This document shows positions 16,472 to 24,098 of a stretch of DNA of 55,629 nucleotides, in pieces. Source of the DNA: Hamadaea sp. (GTDB taxonomy: Bacteria; Actinomycetota; Actinomycetes; Mycobacteriales; Micromonosporaceae); the NCBI RefSeq assembly GCF_013362815.1, contig NZ_JABFVK010000002.1, positions 1-55,629 of the forward strand. The letters run 5' to 3'. Positions within the stretch are counted from its first letter, which is position 1. Each line of letters opens with the position of its first letter. Position numbers and translations under genes: made by a program. Under the pieces are notes generated by a model that saw nothing but the letters and a program-made list of their open reading frames with translations, was not told the DNA's origin and searched no databases.

Positions 16472-17623
16472 GTGCGTCCGATCCGGCGGGGCGACCGGGG
16501 AGCGGCGGTGCTCGAGATCCGCGGCATCCTCGTGGGCCTGAACCTGACCGACGACAAAGGTGACGACGCGTCCTTCTTCACCGAGGAGATGGAACGCGGG
16601 GTCCGGGCCTTCCAGCAGAGCCGAGGGCTGTCCGTCGACGGCGAGGTCGGCGACGAGACGTGGCGGGCGTTGCTCGCCGCGCAGTGGCATCTGGGCGCGC
16701 GCACGCTCTACCACGCCGTGCCCGACGCGCTGACCGGCGACGACGTACGCCAACTGCAGGAACGTCTGCTGGAGATGGGCTACGACGTCGGCCGGGCCGA
16801 CGGGGTCTACGGTCCGCGTACCGCCCGGGCGGTGGCGCAGTTCCAGCGGGAGGTCGGCCTGACGCCGGACGGCGCTTGTGGCCCGCAGACGCTGCACGCG
16901 CTGCGCCGGCTCGGCCGGAAGGTGACCGGAGGCGCTCCGCTGCGTCTCCGGGAGGAGCAGGTCTTCCGGGCGTACGGGCCGGTGCTGGTCGGACGGCAGA
17001 TCGTCATCGACCCCGGGCACGGCAGCGCCGAGGACCCCGGAGTAGTGGTTCCGGAGGGACCGCTGCGCTGGTCCGAGGCCGATCTCGCGTACGACCTCGC
17101 CGCCCGGCTGGAGGGCCGGCTGGCCGCCTGCGGCATGCGGGTCCACCTGACGCGCGGGCCCAACCCGCCTGCGGAGGTCTCCAGTCTCCAGCGCGCTCAG
17201 CTGGCCAACGACCTCGGCGCGGATCTGCTCATCTCGCTGCACCTCGACGGCCACGCGAACCCCGAGGCCGACGGAGTGGCCGCCTTCCACTACGGCACCG
17301 ACAACGGCGTCACCTCGACGATGGGGGAGCGCCTGGCCGGGCTGGTCCTGCGCGAGATCGTGGCCCGGACCGGCCTGCGCAACTGCCAGGTGCACGCCAA
17401 GAGCTGGGACGTCCTCAAACTGACCCGGATGCCCGCCGTACGCGTGGACATCGGCTACCTGACCTCACCGTCGGACCGCGAGCGGCTGACGGATCCCCGG
17501 TTCCGGGACCGGGTCGTGGAGGCGATCGTGGCGGCGGTTCAGCGGATGTACTACCCCGTCGACGCGGACGTGCTCACGGGCTCGATCGACGTCAGTGCGC
17601 TGCGGGCCGAGCTAGCTCGATAG
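16472..17623 (+). CDS. cwlM: CwlM-like peptidoglycan-binding/N-acetylmuramoyl-L-alanine amidase-fold protein
   Basis: 383 residues without signal peptide: two peptidoglycan-binding type 1 domains (about 3-70 with VRAFQQSRGLSVDGEVGDETW; about 85-150 with VAQFQREVGLTPDGACGPQT) and an Amidase_3 domain (170-365). Zinc-ligand positions are present (IDPGHG, the Glu in WSEADLAYDLA, SLHLDGH), but the usual catalytic Glu of the VExGF segment is Asp here (VDIGYLTSPSDRE). In mycobacteria CwlM is a cytoplasmic activator of MurA controlled by PknB rather than a secreted hydrolase, and lies after trxC exactly as here. A regulatory role is therefore more likely than lysis. AGGAGG precedes the GTG. The 3' end overlaps the convergent GNAT gene by 12 bp. 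Confidence 0.9.
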   Translation: MRPIRRGDRGAAVLEIRGILVGLNLTDDKGDDASFFTEEMERGVRAFQQSRGLSVDGEVGDETWRALLAAQWHLGARTLYHAVPDALTGDDVRQLQERLLEMGYDVGRADGVYGPRTARAVAQFQREVGLTPDGACGPQTLHALRRLGRKVTGGAPLRLREEQVFRAYGPVLVGRQIVIDPGHGSAEDPGVVVPEGPLRWSEADLAYDLAARLEGRLAACGMRVHLTRGPNPPAEVSSLQRAQLANDLGADLLISLHLDGHANPEADGVAAFHYGTDNGVTSTMGERLAGLVLREIVARTGLRNCQVHAKSWDVLKLTRMPAVRVDIGYLTSPSDRERLTDPRFRDRVVEAIVAAVQRMYYPVDADVLTGSIDVSALRAELAR

Positions 17624-18277
17624 CGACCGGGTCGCCGGGCGTACGGGGCGGAGCAGTCCCTCCGGGCTCATCGAGCCCAGCAGCTTCTCCAGGGCGTACT
17701 CGACGTCGGACTTCCACGAGAGCGCTGTTCTCAGCTCCATGCGGAGCCGGGGGAAGCGCGGATGCGGCCGTACGGTCTTGAAGCCGACGGCGGTGAAGAA
17801 GTCGGCCGGGGTCACGCAGCCCACCTGGCCCGACTCGGCATCGAGCTCGCCGAACTTGGCGTCGCCGAACGCCTCGATCGCCTTGATCCCACGCTTGACC
17901 AGGTCACGCGCCATCGCCTGGACGAGCATGCGGCCCAGACCGCCTCCGGCGAAGGGCGCGACCACGTTGGCCGCCATGAACAGCACCGCGTCGGGGGAGA
18001 CCGGTGAGGTCGGGAAGGCGTGGCTACGCGGGACGTTCGCCGGCGGGGCGTACATGACGAAACCAGCCGGCATGCCGTCGACATAGACGATCTTGCCGCA
18101 GGAGCCCCATTCCAGCAGTGTCTGGGAGACCCAGGCCTCCTTCTCCAGCCCCGGGTCGCCGTTGGCGCAGGCCCGCTCGGCCGAGACCGGGTCCAGCTCC
18201 CAATAGACGCAGCCCCGGCAGTTGCGGGGCAGGTCTTCCAGGGTGTCCAGGGTCAGATTGACCACGCGTCGCGACAT
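17612..18277 (-). CDS. GNAT family N-acetyltransferase
   Basis: 221 residues. The acetyl-CoA binding region is FMAANVVAPFAGGGLGRMLVQAMARDLVKRGIKAIEAFG (about 100-138), a Q/RxxGxG/A-type loop with GGGLGRML. The N-terminal part has a Cys-rich stretch (NCRGCVYWELD and later SERACAN) and VDGMPAGFVMYAPP. The position next to cwlM equals Rv3916c of M. tuberculosis, which is also a GNAT-type protein of unknown substrate. The ATG at 18277 (MSRRVVNLTLDTLEDLP) is chosen over the long upstream frame because conserved sequence starts there. No substrate can be named. Confidence 0.85.
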   Translation of the reverse strand: MSRRVVNLTLDTLEDLPRNCRGCVYWELDPVSAERACANGDPGLEKEAWVSQTLLEWGSCGKIVYVDGMPAGFVMYAPPANVPRSHAFPTSPVSPDAVLFMAANVVAPFAGGGLGRMLVQAMARDLVKRGIKAIEAFGDAKFGELDAESGQVGCVTPADFFTAVGFKTVRPHPRFPRLRMELRTALSWKSDVEYALEKLLGSMSPEGLLRPVRPATRSLSS

Positions 18278-18501
18278 GGCGTGCCCGCTCTGGGTAGTGA
18301 TGCTGGAATATGCCGACCTCTCGAAAATACGCGCTGTAATGACCAAAGGCGAGCAGATCCGGGCGCGATCCGCCGTTCGCGTCCATCTACCGGGACGAAG
18401 AGCCAGCTTCCCCGAAGTGGCCGCTACCGAGGCCCCCACGCGCCGTTACTATCGAAGCTTGTATGCGCGCCTCGCCAGGGGCGCTAGGAGGCGAGGCTGG
18501 C

Positions 18502-19839
18502 ATGAGCGGCTGGGGTGACAGCAGCGGAACGACGCTGGACGACTACACCGGGGTGTACGCCCAGCGCGTCGCCGGGATGACCGCCAGCGAGATCCGAGCT
18601 CTCTTCGCCGTCGCCAACCGTCCCGAAGTCGTCTCCCTCGCCGGAGGCGCCCCGTACACCTCAGCCCTCCCGCTGGACGCCATCGGCGAGATGCTGCGCG
18701 ACTTGATCGCGAACCAGGGCGCGCAGGCGCTTCAGTACGGCATCGGTCAGGGCGTGCCCGAGCTGCGGGAACAGATCTGCGAGGTGATGGCCGACAGCGG
18801 GATCGACGCCGCCATGGGCGCGTCACCGGACGACGTCGTCGTCACCATCGGCGGGCAGCAGGCACTCGACCTGGTCGCCCGGCTCTTCCTCGACCCCGGC
18901 GACGTCGTGCTGGCCGAGGGGCCGACCTACGTGGGCGCGCTCGGCGCGTTCCAGGCGGCCCAGGCGCGCGTGGTGCACGTGGCCATGGACGACGACGGCC
19001 TGATCCCCGCCGCGCTCGAAGAGGCCATCAAGGCCACCACCGCGGCCGGTCGCCGGGCGAAGTTCCTCTACACGATCCCGACCTACCAGAACCCGGCCGG
19101 CGTCACCCTCACCGAGGAGCGCCGCGAGCAGGTCCTGGACATCTGCGAGCGCGCTGGGCTGTTGGTCATCGAGGACGACCCGTACGGCAAGCTCAGCTTC
19201 GGCGGTCAGGCCCCGCGCCCACTGCGGGCCCGCCGCCGCGAAGGGGTCTTCTACCTCTCCACGTTCTCCAAGACCATCGCGGCCGGGCTGCGGGTCGGCT
19301 GGATTCTGGCTCCCCATGCGGTACGCGACAAGCTCGTGATCGCGACCGAGGCGCAGATCCTCTGCCCACCGCACTTCTCGCAGTACGCCGTGAGCACCTA
19401 TCTCGCGACGATGCCCTGGCGAGAGCAGATCAAGACGTTCGCCCAGCTCTACTCGGAGCGCCGGGACGCGTTGCTGGAGTCGCTGGCCGACCTGATGCCG
19501 GCCGGGATGACCTGGACCCGGCCGGACGGCGGGCTGTTCGTGTGGGCGACGTTGCCCGAAGGCATGGACGCGAAGGCGATGGTCCCACGCTCGATCGCCG
19601 CCCGCGTGGCGTACGTGCCCGGAACGGGGTTCTACGCCGACGGCACCGGCCAGCGGCACCTGCGGCTGAACTTCTCCTTCCCGCCCGCTGAGCGCATCCG
19701 TGAGGGCGTACGCCGTCTCGCCGGGGTCATCGAGCAGGAGATGGCGATGCGGGCCGTCTTCGGCTCGACCAGCGGGCTGGGCGGCGGTGCGACGCCGGGC
19801 AGCAGTTGGCCGGGGGCCGACAACCCCGGCCTGGCATGA
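18502..19839 (+). CDS. PLP-dependent aminotransferase, class I/II family
   Basis: 445 residues of the fold-type I aminotransferase family related to 2-aminoadipate/MocR-type enzymes, without a DNA-binding domain. Motifs: SLAGGAPYTSALP near 42, GGQQALDLVARLFLDPGD near 118, YTIPTYQNPAGVTLT near 190, IEDDPYGKL near 226 and the PLP-lysine in YLSTFSKTIAAGLRVGW (about 257). The C-terminal Arg in QRHLRLNFSFP binds the substrate carboxylate. AGGAGGCGAGG precedes the ATG; TACTAT at 18447-18452 may be the -10 element. The stop overlaps the next start by four bases, so it is coupled to the ATP-grasp gene, hinting at a joint pathway on amino acids or dipeptides. The substrate is unknown. Confidence 0.92.
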   Translation: MSGWGDSSGTTLDDYTGVYAQRVAGMTASEIRALFAVANRPEVVSLAGGAPYTSALPLDAIGEMLRDLIANQGAQALQYGIGQGVPELREQICEVMADSGIDAAMGASPDDVVVTIGGQQALDLVARLFLDPGDVVLAEGPTYVGALGAFQAAQARVVHVAMDDDGLIPAALEEAIKATTAAGRRAKFLYTIPTYQNPAGVTLTEERREQVLDICERAGLLVIEDDPYGKLSFGGQAPRPLRARRREGVFYLSTFSKTIAAGLRVGWILAPHAVRDKLVIATEAQILCPPHFSQYAVSTYLATMPWREQIKTFAQLYSERRDALLESLADLMPAGMTWTRPDGGLFVWATLPEGMDAKAMVPRSIAARVAYVPGTGFYADGTGQRHLRLNFSFPPAERIREGVRRLAGVIEQEMAMRAVFGSTSGLGGGATPGSSWPGADNPGLA

Positions 19840-20804
19840 TCGAGTCCATGCCGCGCTCCGCCCAAGTCGACCGGGTCCTCGTCCTCGCCGGGGGACTGTC
19901 CTACGAACGGGACGTCTCGCTGCGCTCAGGCCAGCGGGTCATCGACGCGCTCAAGGCGGTCGGCGTCGAGGCCGAGCTCCACGACCCCGACGTCGCGTTG
20001 CTGCCGCTGCTGCGGGAGGACCCGCCGGACGCGGTCGTCATCGCCCTGCACGGCGGGATCGGCGAGGACGGCTCGCTGCGTGGCGTACTGGATCTCTGCG
20101 GGGTGCCTTACGTCGGCTGTGATGCTCGGGCGGCCCGGCTGGCCTGGGACAAGCCCTCGGCGAAAGCAGTGCTCTCGGAGGCCGGCATCCCGACTCCGGA
20201 GTGGGTCGCGTTGCCGCACGAGCGCTTCTCCGAGCTCGGCGCGGTAGCGGTGCTGGAGCGGATCGTGGATCGCCTCGGCCTGCCGCTCATGGTGAAGCCC
20301 GCGCAGGGCGGTTCCGGCCTCGGCGCCTCCGTCGTGCGTACGGCGGACGCCCTGCCCGCCGCGATGGTGGGCTGCTTCGCGTACGACCAGACCGCCCTGG
20401 TGGAGCGCTATGTCGCCGGGGTGGACGTGGCCGTCTCGGTCATCGATCTGGGGGAGGGGCCGCTGGCGCTCCCGGCAGTCGAGATCGTGCCGAACAGCGG
20501 CGTCTACGACTACGCTGCCCGGTACACGGCGGGCGTCACGACGTGGCACACCCCGGCCCGGCTCAGTCCGGAGGTCGCCGAGCAGGTCGCCAAGGCGGCG
20601 CTCGCCGCCCACCAGGCACTCGGGCTCCGCGACCTCTCCCGGGTCGACCTCATCGTCGCCCCGGACGGCGAGTGCACTGTTCTCGAGGTGAACGTCGCGC
20701 CCGGGATGACCGAGACGTCGCTCCTGCCGATGGCGGTTCAGGCCGCCGGCCTGGACTTCGGCCAGGTGCTCGCAACGCTCGTGCAGCGCGCTGCGCTCCG
20801 TTAG
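19836..20804 (+). CDS. D-alanine--D-alanine ligase family ATP-grasp protein
   Basis: 322 residues with the Ddl fold: VLVLAGGLSYERDVSLRSGQRV near the N-terminus, ALHGGIGEDGSLRGVLDLCGVPYVG (about 69-94), the ATP-grasp loop MVKPAQGGSGLGASVV (about 152), and C-terminal metal ligands in VDLIVAPDGECTVLEVNVAPGMTETSLLPM. It joins a D-amino acid or similar amine to a carboxylate with ATP. Start ATG at 19836 overlaps the aminotransferase stop (ATGA); an ATG at 19848 is an alternative. It may be a paralogue with its own substrate, because it sits with an aminotransferase and not with mur genes; peptidoglycan D-Ala-D-Ala synthesis cannot be excluded. The 3' end overlaps the convergent MFS gene by four bases. 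Confidence 0.88.
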   Translation: MIESMPRSAQVDRVLVLAGGLSYERDVSLRSGQRVIDALKAVGVEAELHDPDVALLPLLREDPPDAVVIALHGGIGEDGSLRGVLDLCGVPYVGCDARAARLAWDKPSAKAVLSEAGIPTPEWVALPHERFSELGAVAVLERIVDRLGLPLMVKPAQGGSGLGASVVRTADALPAAMVGCFAYDQTALVERYVAGVDVAVSVIDLGEGPLALPAVEIVPNSGVYDYAARYTAGVTTWHTPARLSPEVAEQVAKAALAAHQALGLRDLSRVDLIVAPDGECTVLEVNVAPGMTETSLLPMAVQAAGLDFGQVLATLVQRAALR

Positions 20805-21988
20805 TCACCTACGGCGGTCGCTGCTGTCCGCGTACTCGTGAAGAGAAGAAGGCCGGCCAGCGCGAAGAGTGACGCGCAGACCTCGACTGGCACCACCGAT
20901 CCGGCCGCGCCCCGGAGCGCCGCGAACGCGAGCGGGACGGTGGTCGCGCCGATCGCGCCGGAGGTGTTGAGCATGCCCGCGACCGTGCCGAAATGGGTGG
21001 TGCCGAAGTGCTGGGCGACCAGCGCGGGCCGGGTGACCGTCGCAACGCCGAACCCGAGACCGACCGTGACCACACAGAGCACCGCGCCCATCGTGTCGCG
21101 GCCGACGAACGGCAGCAGCGCGAGCGCGCACGCCTGTACGCCGAAGAGCCCGCACACGACGCCGACCGGCTGCATCCAGCGCTGCAACGCGGTGATCGCG
21201 ATGCGGCCGGTCACCGAAAGCAGGCCGATGAGCCCGGCGATGCCCGCGGCGACCGTCGTGGAGTGGCCGAGGTCGCGCAGAATGCTGACGAGCTGGATGC
21301 CCAACGTGGTGACGACGGCGCTGTTCGCGGTGAACGCCACGGCGTAGAGCCAGAAACGCGGCCGCCGCATGGTCTGCGCGATCACCGCCCGGCTCGCGTG
21401 CGCGTGGGTGCGACTTGTCGCCGGACCCTTCGGCACCGCGACAAAGTGGAGGGGGATCGTGGTCGCGCCGAGGATCGCGGCCAGCCAGAGCAGCGTCGCG
21501 CGCCAGCCCAGATTGTCCACCAGCGCGCCGGTCAGCGGCAGGAAGATCGTGCTCGCGAAGCCGCCGACGACAGTCACCGTGAGCAGCGCCAACGCCCGCC
21601 GCTCGGCCGGCAGTCGCGGAACGATCACCGCGAAGGCCGGTTCGTAGAGGACCAATGCCCAGGTCACGCCCACTCCAGCCCAGACGAGATAGAGCGTCAT
21701 GAGATCGTCCACTTGGGACGCTGCCGCGAGCAGCAGGGTCGCGCCGATCGACCCCGCGGTCATCAGCCCGCGCCCGCCCCGCCGATCGATCCATCGCCCC
21801 GCCAGCACCGCGGTACCCGCCGACGCCAGGGTGCACAAGGTCATGGCGAAGGTCACCCTGGTCGGGCTGGCATCGAGGTCGCGTGACATCGGCGTCAACA
21901 GCACCGAGTACGCGTAGAAGAGGCAGCCGTAGCCCACCAGTGACGTGACGGCGAGCGAGCCGATCAGAACCCTGCTTCGCGCGCCCAC
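20801..21988 (-). CDS. MFS transporter
   Basis: 395 residues with 12 predicted membrane helices. The loop 2-3 signature reads LAGRWIDRRGGRGLMTAG (about 62-79). Helices start with VLIGSLAVTSLVGYGCLFYAYSVLL; the middle loop is short and basic (PKGPATSRTHAHASR). The general form resembles the NarK/OFA-like or MFS_1 group with 'TPMSRDLDASPTRVTFAMTL' after helix 1, common in monocarboxylate-type MFS proteins. The substrate is not readable. The gene is leftward, downstream of the regulator at 22002-22835 by 13 bp in the same direction, and could be read from the same transcript. Confidence 0.87.
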   Translation of the reverse strand: MGARSRVLIGSLAVTSLVGYGCLFYAYSVLLTPMSRDLDASPTRVTFAMTLCTLASAGTAVLAGRWIDRRGGRGLMTAGSIGATLLLAAASQVDDLMTLYLVWAGVGVTWALVLYEPAFAVIVPRLPAERRALALLTVTVVGGFASTIFLPLTGALVDNLGWRATLLWLAAILGATTIPLHFVAVPKGPATSRTHAHASRAVIAQTMRRPRFWLYAVAFTANSAVVTTLGIQLVSILRDLGHSTTVAAGIAGLIGLLSVTGRIAITALQRWMQPVGVVCGLFGVQACALALLPFVGRDTMGAVLCVVTVGLGFGVATVTRPALVAQHFGTTHFGTVAGMLNTSGAIGATTVPLAFAALRGAAGSVVPVEVCASLFALAGLLLFTSTRTAATAVGD

Positions 21989-22001
21989 CCGGCCAGCGTA
22001 C

Positions 22002-22835
22002 TCAATTCACGATCTTGGTTTGCCGCTCCCGCAGCTCCCGCATGGCCCGCCACGACGGCGAACCCGGCTCGGTCGTGTAGACGATGAGCCGTTGATCCCG
22101 ATCGGGGATCAGCAGCACCTCGCAATGGAAGTCGACGGTGCCGACCACGGGGTGCTCGAAGCTTTTGCGCATGCCCCGGCGTACTTGGACTTCATGGTTG
22201 GCCCATAGCTCGCCGAACTCCGGGCTGGTCCGCAGCAGCTCGTCGACCAGACCGTTGATGCTCGCGTCGTCGGGGTAGCGCGCCGAGGCGGCCCGCAGAT
22301 CGGCGACGGCGGACCGGACGAAGACCGAATGGTCGAGGTCGCAGAGGTACTCCGCGAGATGCGGCGCCCGGAAGATCCAGCGCAGCATGTTCCGCTCCAC
22401 CCCGGGCGCGCTGAGGTCGCCGATGAACTCCGTCGCCAGTTCGTTCCAAGCGAGGATGTCGTACTTGGCGTCGATCACGTACGCGGGCTGGTCCGTCATC
22501 GCGCCGATCAGGTTGAGAATGCCGCGCGGGACGTCGTCGCCGGGCCGGCTGGCGGGGGAGACCGTCTCACCGGCCAGGTGGAACAGGTACGCCCGCTCGT
22601 CGATGCTCAGCATCAGCGCCCGGCCCAAGGCGTTCAGGATCTGCCGGGACGGCCGGGGACCCCGGGCCTGCTCGAGACGCGTGTAGTACTCGACCGACAT
22701 CCCGGCGAGCTGGGCCACCTCCTGACGCCGCAGTCCCGGCGTACGCCGGCGGCCGTTGTCCGGTAGACCCACGTCGATCGGCCGCAGCCGCGCCCTTCTG
22801 GCCCTCAGGTACTCGGCGAGCTCCGCACGGTTCAT
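22002..22835 (-). CDS. XRE-type regulator with MmyB-like ligand-binding domain
   Basis: 277 residues. The N-terminal helix-turn-helix has the typical LRARRARLRPIDVGL...RRTPGLRRQEVAQLAGMSVEYYTRLEQARGPRPS (5-62). A PAS-like MmyB ligand domain follows (about 105-265; YVIDAKYDILAWNELATEFIGD, ending FHCEVLLIPDRDQRLIVYTTEPGSPSW). Regulators of this kind commonly control a divergently encoded short-chain dehydrogenase, exactly the arrangement here. The start ATG at 22835 is 101 bp from the SDR start, so both promoters and a shared operator must lie in 22836-22936. The ligand is unknown, but the family binds small hydrophobic molecules. Confidence 0.92.
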   Translation of the reverse strand: MNRAELAEYLRARRARLRPIDVGLPDNGRRRTPGLRRQEVAQLAGMSVEYYTRLEQARGPRPSRQILNALGRALMLSIDERAYLFHLAGETVSPASRPGDDVPRGILNLIGAMTDQPAYVIDAKYDILAWNELATEFIGDLSAPGVERNMLRWIFRAPHLAEYLCDLDHSVFVRSAVADLRAASARYPDDASINGLVDELLRTSPEFGELWANHEVQVRRGMRKSFEHPVVGTVDFHCEVLLIPDRDQRLIVYTTEPGSPSWRAMRELRERQTKIVN

Positions 22836-22936
22836 GCCTCCAGCTTCTCTCGTTCAGCCCGGGCGAACCAGGTACCGCCGATACCACCATCGGCCGGGCC
22901 TCCCCGTCCGCATGCTCGCCGACGAAAGTGGATCTC

Positions 22937-23686
22937 ATGACTTCGATCGCCCTCATCACCGGTGCCAACAAGGGAATCGGCTACGAGATCGCCCGAGGAC
23001 TCGGCGCGGCCGGATACACCGTCCTGGTCGGCGCACGAGACGGTGCTCGTGGCGCGTCCGCTGTGGACTCGTTGACCTCCGCCGGTTTCGACGCGCACCT
23101 GGTTCAGCTGGACGTGACCGATCCAGCCTCGGTGGCCGCCGCCGCCAAGCACATCGAGCACGCGTACGCCCACCTCGACGTCCTCGTCAACAACGCCGGC
23201 ATCGCCCGCCCCGACGGCGACGACCGAGCACTCGACCCCGCCGCCTGGGCCCCGAGCGGCCAATCGCTCGACTCGATCCGGGCCGTTTTCGAGGTGAACG
23301 TCTTCGGTCTCATCTCCGTCACCAACGCGATGCTGCCCCTGATCCGCCGCGCGCCCGCCGGGCGCATCGTCAATGTGGCAAGCGAGGTCGGCTCGTTCGC
23401 CCTGACGCTGGATCAGTCCAGCCCGTACTGGTCGCTCGTAAGCCTGGGATACCCGGTCTCCAAGACGGCGGTCAACATGATCACCGCCCAGTACGCCAAA
23501 GAGCTCTGGGACACTCCCATCAAGGTGAACTCGGTATGCCCCGGCTACACCGCGACCGACCTCAACGGGATGTCCGGCTTCAAGACGCCGGAGGAGGGAG
23601 CCCGTGTGGCCGTACGCCTCGCCCAGATCGGGGCGGACGGGCCGACGGCTCAGTTCTTCAACGAGGCTGGGCCGCTGCCCTGGTAG
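22937..23686 (+). CDS. Short-chain dehydrogenase/reductase (SDR)
   Basis: 249-residue NAD(P)-dependent oxidoreductase. Cofactor motif ALITGANKGIGYEIARG (5-21; TGxxxGIG), VNNAGIARP near 84, catalytic Ser region VNVASEVGSF near 140 and YxxxK in GYPVSKTAVNM near 173; C-terminal YTATDLNG follows. Segment ANKGIGYE is typical of the carbonyl-reductase-like SDR branch. The ATG at 22937 is chosen because the fold starts there; a GTG at 22928 is possible. It is divergent from the MmyB-type regulator, its likely controller. No substrate can be named. Confidence 0.92.
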   Translation: MTSIALITGANKGIGYEIARGLGAAGYTVLVGARDGARGASAVDSLTSAGFDAHLVQLDVTDPASVAAAAKHIEHAYAHLDVLVNNAGIARPDGDDRALDPAAWAPSGQSLDSIRAVFEVNVFGLISVTNAMLPLIRRAPAGRIVNVASEVGSFALTLDQSSPYWSLVSLGYPVSKTAVNMITAQYAKELWDTPIKVNSVCPGYTATDLNGMSGFKTPEEGARVAVRLAQIGADGPTAQFFNEAGPLPW

Positions 23687-23792
23687 TGGGCCTTCTTTCT
23701 CCCGTCCCGCTGGGTTTGGTGTCCCGGTGGCTTCGCTGTCCCGCTGGCATGGCTGTCCCGCTATCCCCGCTTGCCCGGCTGTCCACGCTCAC

Positions 23793-23806
23793 GTTTCACG
23801 TGAAAC
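23793..23806. promoter_or_regulatory. parS site 1
   Basis: GTTTCACGTGAAAC, the core of the chromosomal parS palindrome, flanked by C and G. ParB binds and loads here. It is about 13 kb left of oriC. Confidence 0.93.
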
Positions 23807-23835
23807 GGTGGGCCCTGACTGACGAACGGCGGCTG

Positions 23836-23849
23836 GTTTCACGTGAAAC
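23836..23849. promoter_or_regulatory. parS site 2, inside a larger palindrome
   Basis: GTTTCACGTGAAAC flanked by G and C. It is embedded in a near-perfect 38-bp palindrome (23824-23861), with outer arms GAACGGCGGC and GCCGCCGTTC, which on RNA would also make a strong hairpin between converging genes. Confidence 0.93.
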
Positions 23850-24008
23850 CGGCCGCCGTTCGCTTGTTCGGTGGTCTTGAGCTTGCCTGCTATTCGGTCG
23901 GGTCGCCCGCTCTTGCTGATCGCTTGCCTTGTCCCGGGTATTTGCCCGTTCCGGCGCGCTTGCGCTGTCCCGGCGCGCTCGTCGGCCTTCTCTGGACTGC
24001 AAGGCGGG

Positions 24009-24098
24009 TACTGCCCGCCTCTAGACTGCCCGTCTCTAGACTGCCTGTCCGGGTATTGCCTGGCCGGGTATTGCCTGGCCGGGTATCGCCTGGCCGGG
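24009..24098 (-). repeat. 15-bp coding repeat array running past the stop codon
   Basis: Leftward units start at 24098, 24083, 24068 and 24053 (cccggccaggcaata type, each encoding PGQAI/V), then at 24038 and 24023 two decayed units in which ccc has become tag (tagagacgggcagtc, tagaggcgggcagta). Periodicity is exact, so the annotated stop lies inside the repeat array. Confidence 0.85.

Larger units (their letters stand above)
23687..24035. other. Intergenic region with 17-bp tandem repeats and two parS sites
   Basis: 349 bp without a convincing gene between the SDR and the leftward HIT-like gene. Four 17-bp units of the form GTCCCGCTGGCATGGCT lie at 23704-23771. Two parS sites follow (23793-23806 and 23836-23849). 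Decaying 15-bp units that continue the tail repeats of the HIT-like gene are at 23994-24038. Confidence 0.75.

Noticed and set aside
23824-23861. 38-bp palindrome as a pure transcription terminator
   Set aside because: Its centre is an exact parS site, so ParB binding is the better primary explanation; terminator activity may be secondary.
23796-24002. Separate small leftward gene over parS sites 1 and 2
   Set aside because: It is in the same frame as the HIT-like gene beyond two amber codons, with no ribosome binding site; treated as read-through possibility only.
24009-24098. CRISPR-like repeats
   Set aside because: Fifteen-base units follow without spacers and encode protein; no cas genes nearby. 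The arrays at 23704 and 28832 are likewise simple tandem repeats.
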